Shown here piece after piece: positions 43,041 through 54,867 of a stretch of DNA of 64,000 bases (positions within the stretch are counted from its first letter, which is position 1; every line of letters starts with the position of its first letter). Location: assembly GCA_014529385.2 (NCBI GenBank), contig CM043959.1, positions 49,793,122-49,857,121 on the forward strand. Direction: 5' to 3'. The stretch comes from Adiantum capillus-veneris. Taxonomy: Eukaryota; Streptophyta; Polypodiopsida; Polypodiales; Pteridaceae. Below the pieces are notes generated by a model. The model saw nothing but the letters and a program-made list of their open reading frames with translations. It did no database searches and was not told the DNA's origin. The translations under genes and the position numbers were made by a program.

Positions 43041-44308
43041 TGTCTAGAGTTTTTTTGAGCAAGGGATTGCGCATATGTACATACACATGCATGGTGCATC
43101 AAATAAAGGATTGCCCATTTTCCAGAGCCAGGTGGTTACGTGGGGCCCACATGTGTACAGGTAGGACAGGGTGTACATAGTGCATCGATTTTCACTATTA
43201 CCAGTACCACTGTGTTTTCTCTACAATAAGGAGGAGTTGGTAGAGCGTAAAACTTCTCGAGGAAGCTATCTGTGGGCCGACGACATGAGGTAAGCAGGTA
43301 CGTCAGATGGCATCGAGTGGCGTCAGGAGGTCGAACGGGGTCAATACTTGCACGCGGAGAAGTATGGACACAATGTGGGTGTTTTCTTGTGATACTTATG
43401 CAGAAAGGTCATCATGAGAACCACTTTTTGGGGCCACTTCACGTGGTTGCGGGATGCATTATTTAGAAAAACTGAGTGCCAGGTGTGCGGATGATGCAAA
43501 AAGGTGACAACTATGCACTGCGAGGTCAGTGTTTGGCATGTTCGGGGTCCGTTTGAGGTCATCTAAAAGGCCAAGGGTGCCAAAATAATAAAGCTAAGTG
43601 TGGGAACTGAAAAAACAGAGAGAAGACCAGAAAAAACGTGGAGAAAAGACCAGAAAAAACGTGGAGAAAAGAGGAGGAATAGCCGCAGGTGTGTTTTTGC
43701 TCATTTTGGAGCTTGTTTTGGCCGTAAACTGCTCATCCAAGGTCGGATTTGAGCACTTTGACATTGTATACTGGGGTTTTGGGCCGTTTCGGACGCGATG
43801 GCGTTGTCCATTTTGCCAAATTCCTCCCTCTTTTTCTGCTGTTTTGGCTGTGTAAGTTTCTCCTATGAGCGAAGTTTCAGCTCCAGTTTGTGATTCTATC
43901 TGGTATCTTTTAGCCATATTGTGTGAGCTGTTTGCCCCATTGGTGTTGGCCCAAGCTCATTTGTATCGAAACATAAAAAATTCTCCTCTTTTGAGCTGAG
44001 TTTTTTGGGTGTGTGTGTGTTTGTGTGGAGTGGGCAAGTGGATAGTCTCTCTCCTCTCACTCCAAAGGTGTGTTCCCTGTCTCGGCCAGGTGTGTTGTGT
44101 AAGCCGAGTGGTGCCCCATAGTGTGTGTGTGTGTGTGTGGAGTGGGCAAGTGGATAGTCTCTCTCCTCTCACTCCAGAGGTGTGTTCCCTGTCTCGGCCA
44201 GGTGTGTTGTGTAAGCCGAGTGGTGCCCCATAGTGTGTGTGTGTATCTTCCCAAGAGTGTGTGTCGGGTCGTTATAGAGGCGTTGTGTGTGTTTTCATCC
44301 CGCTCACA
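43041..44308 (+). repeat. 5' LTR (1268 bp)
   Basis: TGTCTAGAGTTTTTTTGAGC to CATCCCGCTCACA. It contains a partly duplicated AGACCAGAAAAAACGTGG segment not doubled in the 3' LTR, and a tandem pair of a 112-bp unit starting at about 44027 and 44139 that the 3' LTR also has. Confidence 0.95.
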
Positions 44309-44314
44309 TTCTTT

Positions 44315-44332
44315 TGGCGCCCCCACGGAGGA
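44315..44332 (+). other. Primer-binding site
   Basis: TGGCGCCCCCACGGAGGA, six bases after the LTR. The TGGCGCC start resembles the tRNA-Asp-type site at 5473, but the rest differs; tRNA not assigned. Confidence 0.6.
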
Positions 44333-45329
44333 TTTTCTTCGAGTACCTTCTATTTTGAGCTTCAAGATTTGAGATTCGGGATTACAGGTTACAGGTTACA
44401 GGGACAGGTACAGGTACAAGTGATTCACACAGGCACAGGTAGCTGGAGTACAGTGATATACTAGCAGTGATGTCACTTGCAGTTGTTGTGGGTATGCATC
44501 ACTTGGCGCCTATTTGAGCACATTGTCTGCTGGATTGTACGCATTTGTGGAGCCATACTTGGTTGTATTTGGCAGTCCCAGCCATTTCTGAGACTTGGTC
44601 TGGAAGATAGTCATTTCTGAGACTTAACTATATGCGATTTGCATTAGCCTTCGTGTGAGGGTCGATAGCGTGAGGTTTTTATTGAGATGGGGGATTCTCA
44701 AATGTGGAGATCCTTTTCGGTGATACAGGTAGCTGGAGCACCCTTTTTGTGACCACGCCATAGGCTATGTACTAGTGATTCCTACTTGATGCTCGAGTTC
44801 TATTGTTGACAGTTTATGCATACATAGACAATCTATATTTTGGGTTCCTACTGCTCTACTTCTGGGGAAACTCTGTCAAAATTTTCCCAAGTTATTATGG
44901 CTGGTTTTTTGGTCTTTTAAGGCATTTCTGATGTTATGCTCCAGAAATTTTGGCAAAATCAGAGGATAAGACAGGTGTGCTTTCTTGGGAGATGCATGGT
45001 TGAGTTTAATGGATGATCAAAATGGCCCTCAATTCACTCCTTTTCATTTAACTTAGAGAATCCAGATAAATGTTTATGTGTCCAGGAAGATTTTTTTCCA
45101 GCAGCGCATAGTCTTTATGTTCGGGCCAAGAAGATTACGAGAGATCTTGGAATGTCCTTTGCGTGTTGTGATTCCGATGATCAACTATGAAAACTCATTT
45201 GATGTGCATGTGTTTGTCCTTATCTAAAGTTGAGCTCCATTGAAGTTTCTGGGGATTGGGTAGTCAAAAGTTTTGGGTTCTTGCACGTGTGTTCAAAGCG
45301 GTTCTCAAAGCATTGAAACTTGGGTAGCC
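44333..45329 (+). other. Untranslated leader
   Basis: About 1 kb between primer site and gag. It starts with ACAGGT repeats (44385-44440). No coding signal. Confidence 0.6.
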
Positions 45330-46210
45330 ATGGCTTTCTCTTATCCGGAGTTTCATGGAAGAAGTGATGAAGATGTGGAAGAATTTTTGGAAAAGATGGA
45401 GGTTGCCTGCATTAGCAACGAGATTCATGACCCTGCGCAGATGTTACGCCTTCTCCAAATTTGTTTGAAGAGGGATGCACGAGTTTGGTCTAAATAATTT
45501 GAAGAGGAGTTGCGTGTGGCTGATCCAACTGTACGGTTGAGTTGGGATAATCTACGACATGGGTTGGAAGTGGAGTTTGTGAAGATAGAAGATCCTGACA
45601 AAGTGTGGCAAGAAGTACAGGCTTTGGTGCAAAAGGAAGGTGAGCCAAGAGATGCGTACATACGTAAGTTTTCATTGGCATGGGAGCGAATGTGCAAGGC
45701 CTTAGCACCACAGGTACCCCTGCCTGACATGATGAAGAAGGACAGGTTCTTGGCTAGTCTTTGGGAGAATATACGTTGGAGAGTGGAGCTAAAGAAGCCT
45801 AGGACATATGAAGATGCACTAGAGGTATCAAGGAACAAAGAGTGGAAGTTGAGGAAAATGAGCCAGTTAGGGGTGGAGTCTTTGCCCATGAGGTCTGAAT
45901 TTCAGCCTATAGAGTCTTTACAAGGTCGCATGTCAGGGGTTCATCACAAACCAGTGGTTCCTGTTACTACTCAGGTTATGACAGCAGTGGTCCTACAGCA
46001 CTGCAAGATGATGGGCTAAGGCAAGACATGAGGCAAATGGTAGATTTGATGAAGAATCTCAGCCTAAACATGCTAGGTCAAGTGGGAAATAATCGAGGTC
46101 AAGGGAGGTTTGCAAATCAGCCAGGAGGTGAAGAAAGGCCTAGGAATGGTGTTGGACAAAGCAATGGTAGGTTTTGGAGGCAGACACCCACATGTTATAA
46201 TTGTGGATAG
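45330..46210 (+). pseudogene. Gag with zinc knuckle, three breaks
   Basis: The likely start is the ATG at 45330 (MAFSYPEFHGRSDEDVEEFL); an upstream in-frame start at 45273 is less likely. The Gag domain follows (LLQICLKRDARVW; LSWDNLRHGLEVEFV; EPRDAYIRKFSLAWERM). A TAA interrupts it at 45495-45497. A frameshift lies near 46000, after which the frame 46028-46210 is Gly/Asn/Arg-rich and ends in CYNCG, TAG, LGHISPQC: a CCHC knuckle split by the stop at 46208-46210. Gag would form the particle. Confidence 0.85.
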
Positions 46211-47119
46211 TTGGGTCACATCAGCCCGCAATGTGATAAGCCACCAAGGATGGGGGGAGACATGTATCCATTGCCAAGACAGGTGCTAACTAGGTCAAAT
46301 GATTATGGCATCGAAATTAAGGGAGACGAAGGAACCAGTGGACTGACCCAGGAGGAAAAGGAAAAGACAAAATTGCTAAGTGTAGTCACCTTGGAGAAGG
46401 CATCAAAGCTAGAAGATACATTAGTGATGCCTATTGGGAAGAGGACCATAGAGGATAAGGAAGGAAGAAGTGCCCCATGTCCTAGTAAGAATAAAGGAAA
46501 GAGCGATGAAGGCGAGGATGTCAAGGCCAAGAGGAAAAGGAGAGCTCGTCGAAAGTTTCATGTTTCAAATTTTCCACTAAGGGATGGGCAATTAAGCTAT
46601 GACTTGAGGGAGGATCTGACGAGCAGGAAGGCAGATGTTACTTTTGGGCAGCTTATAGAGATGGTGCCTAAGCTAAAGCAACAGTGGAAAAGGATGGTTA
46701 ACCCAATGGAGAAAGAGCCAGAGAGAGATTCAGTAAAGGTGTTGGCAATGGATGAGTTACCAGACATTTGTCCAATAGTAGATGTGTGGCATAAAAGGAA
46801 AAATTTGGGACAAGGTTATGTGGATGGCGGAGCCCAAATATGCGTCATAACACACTCATGCGTTGAGAAGATGGGTCTCACAGTGGCTGGGGTGTCAGGT
46901 TTTCGGATCAGATTGGCAAACCATCAAAAAGTAAAATGCTTGGGTGTTGTAAAGAGCTTAGAAGTGGAGGCATATGATGCAAAGGCAGTGGTTGATTTTC
47001 ATGTGAGGCCAGCAGGTCTGGGAGCATATCCTATTGTACTGAGCAGACCATGGTTACGTGCAGTGGGAGCTGTTCAAGATTGGCGACATGGTACGATTAG
47101 CCTCTATGGAAAGACATAA
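46211..47119 (+). pseudogene. Zinc knuckle end and aspartic protease
   Basis: Starts within the knuckle, passes a basic stretch (VKAKRKRRARRKFHVSNFPL) that could be a nuclear signal, then the protease: GYVDGGAQICVIT (active site DGG) and YPIVLSRPWLRAVGA. The normal LG in the second motif is LS. Ends at TAA 47117-47119, in the same frame as RT. Confidence 0.8.
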
Positions 47120-47137
47120 ACCAAGAAGCTTTATAAT

Positions 47138-48260
47138 ATGGACACAAGGAAACGATTAGAGGAGCTTTATGAAGATGAGGATGAGTCTAGTGATGAAGAC
47201 TCTTCCACGGTGACAGATGAGGACAGTGATAGCACTACCAGCAGTGATGAGGATGCTGATGTTGCATTTCTTTTGATGGAAAAAGAAATACAGGAGTTTG
47301 GTTTAGTTGCATTTGCGAATGAGGTTGAAGATGAAAGTGAAGGGCCTTATGAAGTGATTGAAGGGCTAATGAAAACCAAGGTTGAGTTGTCAAAGAAGCA
47401 GGAATTGATGACACAAATGATCAGTGAAGACCTCTCAGCTATGGAGAAGGATATATATTTGCATATGCTGGCTAGTTTTCCTGATTTGTTCATTACTTCA
47501 TATGAAGAGATTAGAGGGTTCAAGGGTGAAGAGATGCATATAGAGCTGAAAGAAGGTTCTAAGCCAGTGCGGCAAAGGCTAAGAAGGATGGGTCAAGAGC
47601 AAATGGAAGCCTTGCGAGAAGAGGTGGACAAGTTGTTGAAGGCAGGGTTCATAGTCCCTGTGGAGACCACAGAATGGTTGAGTCCAGTAGTAGTCAGTCC
47701 AAAGAAGGATGGGAAGTGGAGAATTTGTGTAGATTTTAAACCCTTAAACGCAGTCACTAAGAAGAACCCATATCCTCTTCCATTCATCGATCAGATCTTG
47801 GATTGAGTGGCAGGTTATGAGAGGTACAGTATGTGTGATGGTTTTTCAGGCTATTTTCAATTGAAGATTTCTCTTAAAGACCGCACAAAGACAACTTTTA
47901 TTACGCCATGGGGCTGCTATTGCTACACAGTATTGCCATTTGGGTTGTCAAATGGACCTTCCTTCTATCAAGAGAGAGAAAATTGGTTGTTGGAACCATT
48001 CGTTGGTAGTTGTGTTAAAGCTTTTATGGATGACTTCTGTGTCTATAGTAGTAGGGCTGAACACCATGAGAAGCTGCAGATGGTATTGGCTCGATATGAT
48101 GAATGTGGAGGACAACTAAATCCAAAGAAATGTCATCTAGCACAGCCAAGGGTGAAGTTATTGAGCCATATGGTGTCAGAAAATGGCATTGAGGCTAATC
48201 CAGATAAGGTTAAGTCTATTATTCTTCTTCCATCACCTACGAGTACGAAGCAATTGGAAA
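47138..48260 (+). pseudogene. Reverse transcriptase
   Basis: An acidic Asp/Ser/Glu linker (EDEDESSDEDSSTVTDEDSD) precedes RT. RT motifs are WLSPVVVSPKKDGKWRICVD, FKPLNAVTKKNPYPLPFIDQ, DGFSGYFQLKI, FGLSNGPSFYQE and the active site AFMDDFCVYS. A TGA at 47804-47806 splits fingers and palm in frame. Asn replaces the usual Asn-Ala-Pro as NGP. RT copies the element RNA. Confidence 0.88.
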
Positions 48261-48883
48261 CCTTTATACACAAAGTGAAGTACATGGCAAGTTTTATTCC
48301 ATTGTCTTCTCAGATTCTTTATCCATTACAACAAGTGTCAAAGCATGATCCATTGCAATGGGATGAAAAGTGTGAAGAAGTGTTTCAAGAGGTGAAAGAG
48401 GTGTTAGGGGGTTTGTCAGCCATGCAGGCTCTTGATTGGGAGAAAGTTTTTTATGTAAATCCCTCAGTAGGGGATGATGCCTTTGGAGCCATGCTATTGC
48501 AAAAGGGGAAGGGCAGCCATTATATGAGGCCAGTGTATTGTGCAAGCCGAGTGAAGTTGGTAGCGGAGAGAAAGTTATCGGAAGTAGAGCTAGTGAAGGC
48601 CAGTGCAATATTTGCTTGTCGATAATTTCGTCATTACTTTCTACCACGGCCTTTTGTTTTCTTGACGAGTTATACCTTTTTGCCACAGTTAATTAATGGT
48701 ACTAACATGTCAAATGTGGTGAAGAAATGGGTAATTGAGCTGCAAGAGTTTGAGTTCTCTTTTCTAGTGGAAGATAGTACAAGGGCTACCCTAGCTGATT
48801 TGTTGACCTACAAGCAGAATCCCCTTATTGTTAAGGAAGAGGTGGTGAGAAAGGTAGTTGAAGAAGTGCCACATATCAACAAT
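48261..48883 (+). pseudogene. First RNase H (gypsy type), catalytically degenerate
   Basis: Homologous to the gypsy RNase H: VFYVNPSVGDDAFGAMLLQK, RPVYCASRVKLVAERKLSEV, FRHYFLPRPFVFLTSYTFLP, EFEFSFLVEDSTRATLADLL. The first catalytic Asp is Asn (VNPS for VDAS) and the Asp of TDH is lost (TSY). A TAA lies at 48623-48625. In Tat elements this domain is known to have become a non-catalytic connection, which fits these losses. Confidence 0.8.
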
Positions 48884-49270
48884 GCACATGTGTTGTTCTT
48901 TGATGGTTCATACAGAAAGAGCCACGATGCAGCTTCAGGGGGTATAGCACTTTATGATCCAGAGGGGAAGCTAGTATGCAAGAGAGGGTTCAAACTGGAT
49001 GCTCATAGTAACAATGAGGCTGAATATGCTACTCTGGAAGCCGGATTACACATTTGTTTGAAGCATGGGGTTGGAAGGTTGAGCATAAAAGGTGATGCCT
49101 TGTTAGTGGTGAAGCAAGTGTTGGCTGTGTGGAAGAGCAAGAACACCTCATTGAAGGAAACGTGCTTCAGAATTAAAGGCCTGTTAAAAAAGTTCGAAGC
49201 ATGGAGCATCAGTCACATTGAACGTGCTCTAAATGGAGAGGCACATGAAGCAGCTCAAGGCATGATTGGG
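48884..49270 (+). pseudogene. Second RNase H (aRNH, RNase HI-like)
   Basis: Reads HVLFFDGSYRKS, ASGGIALYDP, NNEAEYATLEAGL, LSIKGDALLVVKQVL, HIERALNGEAHEAAQ. The first Asp, the Glu and the second Asp are present. The last Asp, usually in N..AD, is replaced (GEAHEAA). This extra domain between RNase H and integrase is the hallmark of Tat elements and is thought to supply the actual RNase H activity. Confidence 0.85.
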
Positions 49271-50678
49271 GAGCTATTTGTGTTGAGGACCACTTTACCT
49301 CTTTATCATGGCCGGGAAAGTTTGGCTGAAGAAGAGGAGTTTTTGCTAACAGGAATCATTCCAAAGGAGATTCAGAAGTCTAAGAAGTATGGCTTTGTAC
49401 GTAGAGCATACAGGTACAAATTGATTGGTGATGTCTTATACATGGAAGGGGCTGATCTCGTGTTGAGACATGTACCTTGGCGGGAGGAGCTTTACAGAGT
49501 GTTGGAAGAGAATCATGAAGGCGCATGTGGTGGCCATTTTGCTCTAAAGATCACCTTGCATAAGATTTTGCAAGAGGGGTATGTATGGACTAGTTTGCAC
49601 AAGATGTTCACCATTGTTGTAGGTCTTGCAATAGGTGTCAAGCATTTGGGAAGAGAGTGTTGAAGCCAGAGCTACGAAAAACCATTATGGAGTTTGATGT
49701 GTTTGAAAAGTGGGGGATTGATGCAATAGGCCCGTTACCTATCACAAGCAGGGGCAAAAGCTATATTTTGACGGCAGTGGACTATCTTTCTAGATGGGCA
49801 GAGGCTATAGCAGTAAAACAGATCACTGCAAAGGATGTGGAAAAATTTGTGTATGATGAAATATGTTGCAAGTTTGGGGTGCCACTGGAGCTACTTTTAG
49901 ATAAGGGCCTGGCTTTCGAGCTAAACTGCTAGATTTTTTATGTGCAAAGATGAAGATTAGGCACCAGCATACCACTCCTTATTACCCACAGTGTAATGGC
50001 TTAAATGAAAGATTCAATGGTGAGTTGGTACAGATTCTTTCGAAAGTGACAGAGCACCAAGGAAAGAATTGGGATTTGGAATTGCCTAGTGCATTATGGG
50101 CTTACCGTACTTCGGTGAAGACAGGTACAGGGTTTACTCCATTTCATTTGGTGTATGGAAAAGAAGCACTATTGCCTGTGGAAGTAGAGTTGCCTGCGGT
50201 CAAGATGTTAGAGAAGTTGCTTGGGCCGCCTAGTGATGCATTCGAAGAGAGGCTCTTACAGCTACAAGAGGTTCAGTTGGATAGGATGAGTGCATTGGAA
50301 CATTATGGGCAGATGCAAGATAGGGCTTTGGCAAAGATAAATGAAAAGGTCAAAAGTAAGGGTATCAAGAAGCATGAATTGGTTTTGCGCTACAACAGTA
50401 AGCAGGACAACACCTTCCAAAAGAAGTTTCAAATTAAGTGGGAAGGCCCTTTCAAGGTAGTGGAGTGTTTTCCAAATGGCACATATCAGCTGGCTAACCT
50501 GGAAGGTGTTCTACATAAGTCAAGGGTAAATGGATTGCGTCTTAAATTGTATCATGCTAGATTGATGATGGTGGAGCAAGATGAGCTGTCTGTGGAGCAA
50601 TCAATGTTGGTGAAGGATGAGGAGACCCGTGATGCGGCGAGTCTCATATCTCTCTTTGCTGCTGCTGATCATGAATGA
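49271..50678 (+). pseudogene. Integrase, two frameshifts
   Basis: The zinc finger has HEGACGGHFA in one frame and, after a shift near 49610, CCRSCNRCQAFGKR in another. The core shows WGIDAIGPL, LLDKGLAFE and, after a second break near 49930, NGLNERFNGELVQI, so the three acidic positions are kept, though the usual DNG is DKG. The C-terminal part reads WEGPFKVVECFPNGTYQLAN. It ends at 50678, 28 bases before the 3' LTR, so there is no extra 3' gene here. Confidence 0.85.
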
Positions 50679-50686
50679 TCTAGTAG

Positions 50687-50703
50687 GCTAGGGGATGGGC
50701 AAA
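50687..50703 (+). other. Polypurine tract
   Basis: GGCTAGGGGATGGGCAAA just before the TGTC start of the 3' LTR. Confidence 0.6.
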
Positions 50704-50706
50704 TTA

Positions 50707-51959
50707 TGTCAGGAGTTTTTTTGAGCAAGGGATTGCGCATATGTACATACACATGCATGGTGCATCGAATAAAGGATTGCCCATTTTCCAGAGCCAGGTG
50801 GTTACGTGGGCCCCACATGTGTACAGGTAGGACAGGGTGTACATAGTGCATCGATTTTCACTATTACCAGTACCACTGTGTTTTCTCTACAATAAGGAGG
50901 AGTTGGTAGTGCGTAAAACTTCTCGAGGAAGCTATCCGCGGGCCGAAGACATGAGGTAAGCAGGTACGTCAGATGGCATCGAGTGGCGTCAGGAGGTCGA
51001 ACGGGGTCAATACTTGCACACGGAGAAGTATGGACACGACGTGGGTGTTTTCTTGTGATAATTATGCAGAATGGTCATCATGAGGACCACTTTTTGGGGC
51101 CACTTCACGTGGTCCCGGGATGCATTATTTGGAAAAACTGAGTGCCAGGTGTGCGGATGATGCAAAAAGTTGACAACTATGCACTGCGAGGTCAGTGTTT
51201 GGCCTGTTTGGGGTCCGTTTGAGGTCATCTAAAAGGCCAAGGGTGCCCAAATAATAAAGCTAAGTGTAGGAACTGAAAAAACAGAGAGAAGACCAGGAAA
51301 AACGTGGAGAAGAGAGGAGGAACAGCTGCAGGTGTGTTTTTGCTCATTTTGGAGCTTGTTTTGGCCGTAAACTGCTCATCCAAGGTCGGATTTGAGCACT
51401 TTGACATTGTAGACTGGGGTTTTGGGCCGTTTCGGACGCGATGGCGTTGTCCATTTTGCCAAATTCCTCCCTCTTTTTCTGCTGTTTTGGCTGTGTAAGT
51501 TTCTCCTATGAGCGAAGTTTCAGCTCCAGTTTGTGATTCTATCTGGTATCTTTTAGCCATATTGTGTGAGTTGTTTGCCCCATTGGTGTTGGCCCAAGCT
51601 CATTTGTATCGAAACATAAAAAATTCTCCTCTTTTGAGCTGAATTTTTTGGGTGTGTGTGTGTCTGTGTGGAGTGGGCAAGTGGATAGTCTCTCTCCTCT
51701 CACTCCAAAGGTGTGTTCCCTGTCTCGGCCAGGTGTGTTGTGTAAGCCGAGTGGTGCCCCATAGTGTGTGTGTGTGTGTGTGTTTGTGTGGAGTGGGAAA
51801 GTGGATAGTCTCTCTCCTCTCACTCCAGAGGTGTGTTCCCTGTCTCGGCCAGGTGTGTTGTGTAAGCCGAGTGGTACCCCATAGTGTGTGTGTGTATCTT
51901 CCCAAGAGTGTGTGTCGGGTCGTTATAGAGGCGCTGTGTGTGTTTTCATCCCGCTCACA
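50707..51959 (+). repeat. 3' LTR (1253 bp)
   Basis: TGTCAGGAGTTTTTTTGAGC to CATCCCGCTCACA, with the tandem pair at a 120-base spacing (about 51670 and 51790). Confidence 0.95.
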
Positions 51960-51963
51960 GCGT

Positions 51964-53189
51964 CTTGATTTGTGTGTGGTAATAACTAATCACCCTCTCA
52001 TTTCTTGACTACCTATTGTGTGTTAGATTATGGTGTTGTATGCATGATTAGATTAGTGTGCAGATTAGGATTTGTGCATTCATTTTCCTAATCATAATCC
52101 TATGAGCCTGGGCGAGCTCATGATTAGGATGTGATTACAAGCATTGGTAGGGAATGCAACAAAGAGTAATTTTTGATTAGCATATGGTTTAAAATTTGTG
52201 AAACACTAATCCCTTTCATTAGTTCTCTCTTCTCTCTAATCTTGATGGACTCTCATGATTTCCTCACTCTTTTCTTACTCATTACTCTCACACAGTCACC
52301 CATGTGTGATGCTTCCATGCCCTAGCCAAGTTGCTACCATCCACGAATTGATGGTTTTGTTGATCTGTTGCTACAAGGGAGCTAGCAAATACCACTACAA
52401 ACCCCATGGGAGGTGGATGTGATGTTCGTGTCGATGGAAAGATGGAGGAACTTGATGCCTCCAATCCTGAAAACGTTCCAAAATCCTTTTCCTTTGGGCT
52501 CTACTCATTAGCTAGGTAAAATTTGCGTGGAACGATCATGCATAGTCTAAACAAGAGGGAGGAGGGGTATGCAATGCAAGTTGAGTTCACTTTTGAAGTT
52601 GCACTTAAGAACTTCAAGGCATGGTGTGCTCACTCAATTGCTTTTTACTTTATGGGAGGTTAAATGTCAACCCAAGGCCCATGGGAGTGGGCAAAAGTGG
52701 CAACTAATAACAGAGAAATGATTTGCTAGTTCACAACAGTGGGCAAAGGTTTCTATGGGGCAGTGTGTCTCAAAAAATAGTTCAATATTTGATTGTCAAA
52801 GGAGGAATTTGGGGGGCATCCCACTTTTCTTATGCCATGCCTTGGACCCAGGGGATTCACTCTATATACAAAACAAGACGCCACTTGCGAGCGGAAAACT
52901 TTGATAAAACCCCTATATAAAACTCATATTGGGGAATATGACCCCCCTTTCTATGCTTATACGGCAATCAATGAAGAAAACTATCATACCCCTATCTTAA
53001 ATTTAAAATCTAGGTCTCACATGATCTAATGGAGTAAAACTAGTCAAAGAGTGTGTAGCATAGTAACTGGCAATGTACCAAGGAACCACTTCTATTGATA
53101 ATTATATGTACCCTCAATGGGTCTTAGTTTGACTTTCAAACTATGTGCCCGATCAACTTGCACTCTGGCTACTCTCCAATTCCGACCCA
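51964..53189. other. No gene recognised
   Basis: Non-coding. Bases 52795-52985 share words with the C-rich repeats (GACCCCCCTTTCTATGCTTA), so a diverged copy may be present. Confidence 0.35.
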
Positions 53190-53391
53190 TCCAAAATTGG
53201 TGTAAATCAAACCCTTGACCTGCTCCAAATCAATCCTTATCTATGACCGTCTTGATGCAAAATTTATTGTGTGACCTGATAAAAAACTTTTCCAAAACTG
53301 GTGTAAATCAAACCCTTGACCTGCTCCAAATCAATCCTTATCTATGACCATCTTGATGCAAAATTTATTGTGTGACCTGATAAAAAACTTT
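53190..53391. repeat. 101-bp tandem duplication
   Basis: The word TGTAAATCAAACCC starts at 53201 and 53302, and the following 90 bases are nearly identical. Confidence 0.95.
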
Positions 53392-53460
53392 CCCTAAATT
53401 CAGCCAGGTTCTAGTGCACATTGGTGACCAATCATTACAAGTAATCAACCTGGGTCGGGT

Positions 53461-53631
53461 TCCCCCCCCCCGCCCCAAATATGATACCCCCCTCTCTTAT
53501 TTTTCAACTTGGGAGATAAATTATTGGGGGCCTACCCCTAACTTATACGCTTATGTAACTTGTAAAAAAACCCCCCTCCCCTACACTTACGTGTTGTGGT
53601 AAGTTTTCCATGGTGAATCCCCCGGGGCCTT
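53461..53631. repeat. C-rich dispersed repeat, copy 2
   Basis: A run of C, then ACCCCCCTCTCTTA, TTATACGCTTATGTA, AAAAAACCCCCCTC and AATCCCCCGGGG at the end, as in copy 1 (34347-34505). A LINE coding fragment begins exactly at its right end. Confidence 0.55.
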
Positions 53632-53960
53632 GGATGCCTCATTATTTCCCAAGAAAAGAGTTTATGGACTATTTCCTAGTTTGGGTTATGCTCAAGCACC
53701 TTCCTATGTGGCTCCAAAAACATGTGGACTCCATTGTTGCTAGCTGGGTCATGTGTTGCTCACCCCAAGTTAGAGCACGCTTGGATGTCAAGGTCTATTT
53801 ACTATGGAACATGAGTATGTCCATCTTGAGATATCTGGATCTTAATATTAGTAGATTGGGTGCCCTCCAGCAAGAGCTGGAATTTGCATCACTCCCCAAT
53901 GCCTATGACAATTGTTGCAAGATTGGTCATTATGCCTGAAAATGTCTCAAGGTAGAAATT
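53610..53960 (+). pseudogene. LINE ORF1 fragment (DUF4283 type and zinc knuckle)
   Basis: Reads FMDYFLVWVMLKHLPMWLQK, then NMSMSILRYLDLN and the knuckle-like DNCCKIGHYA, TGA, KC. This is the pattern of plant L1-type ORF1 proteins, which bind element RNA. The first Cys of the knuckle is changed and a stop falls inside it. ORF2 (endonuclease, RT) was not found. Confidence 0.6.
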
Positions 53961-54738
53961 GTTCACAATCAGATGGTCCGGACAACTTGGAAGAGAGTCA
54001 CGAGGGATGCCAAGCCACAAGATAAGGACAACAAGTTGGTCGATGGGGACAACAACCAGGAGTTGACTAGAGAGGAGGTGATGGAAGAGATTGTCATTGA
54101 CTGATACATGTCTCAAGAGGAGGTGATTAAAGAGACTAATTGCCCACTAGTTGAGATACATTAAAAACCCCTAGTCAACAAAAATCAAACTTGTGGGTGA
54201 GAAAGTCAAAGAGAGTGAGAGGCCGAATGAGAAGATGCAAGATAGACATGAGCTGGTTATAACTCTTTCATACTCATTCTGTGTGGTGCCTTTCTTGTCT
54301 TCTTGATTTTTGGTTAAGGAAATTGTAGAAGATTGCCTCTTTATCTTCTAGTTTTGTTTTGTTTTTAGATCTACTAGAGAGATCATCCTCAACATCTATC
54401 TCTAGAAGAAGATCGTTTTGTGAATCTTGGAATTCCTTGTCATTTTTGTTTCTCAAATCTTTGATAGAGATGTTGTCAGCTATGCGTTTGCACTCAATAG
54501 TTTCTTATGTATCTAGGTCCTTGGTCTTTGACTCAGTTTCCAAGATAAAACTCACAATTTGGAAGGGTACAATGTCATAGCCCTCTTCACACAGAATCTT
54601 CCTAGGGTCACTTCATTCACGCATACATCTAGATGAGCTAGTATCTAATTCCAACCAAAAGATTCAAACAAATCCTTTGGAAATTGCTCTAGAATGTAGT
54701 CTTTGTCTTGAACTAGTCTCTCTAAGATGTAATCTTTT
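53961..54738. other. No gene recognised
   Basis: The minus frame 54456-54274 (Lys/Asp/Asn-rich) matches nothing I know. Confidence 0.35.
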
Positions 54739-54840
54739 TTGATTGATGATTACACACGATATACCACTAATTTTTTATTTAGAAAGAAATTCAAGGCCTT
54801 ACCTATTTTCAAAGAATTTCACAAGGCTACGGACTTCAAA
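54739..54840 (+). pseudogene. Copia integrase fragment
   Basis: MIDDYTRYTTNFLFRKKFKA and FKEFHKA match the segment around the second catalytic Asp of Ty1/copia integrase. Only about 34 codons remain; the next bases belong to a gypsy integrase. Confidence 0.6.
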
Positions 54841-54867
54841 CTAGTGGTCGCCTCAAGAAGATTTTCT

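Larger units (their letters stand above)
43041..51959 (+). mobile_element. Complete Tat-type Ty3/gypsy retrotransposon with two RNase H domains, 8919 bp
   Basis: LTRs at 43041-44308 and 50707-51959 enclose primer site, gag, protease, RT, RNase H, a second RNase H and integrase on the plus strand, then a purine tract. The flanks share GCGT (43037-43040 and 51960-51963), a 4-base direct repeat; AGCGT fits if the last LTR base is shared. Order and dual RNase H identify the Tat lineage. By eye the LTRs are about 95-96% identical apart from a short indel. Pol is one frame from 46028 to 49663 with four stops; gag has one stop and a frameshift, and integrase two frameshifts. It is not autonomous. 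Confidence 0.93.

Noticed and set aside
51600-52008. Cys/Val-rich ORFs in the LTRs (also 44009-44372)
   Set aside because: They come from GT runs and a tandem duplication inside both LTRs.
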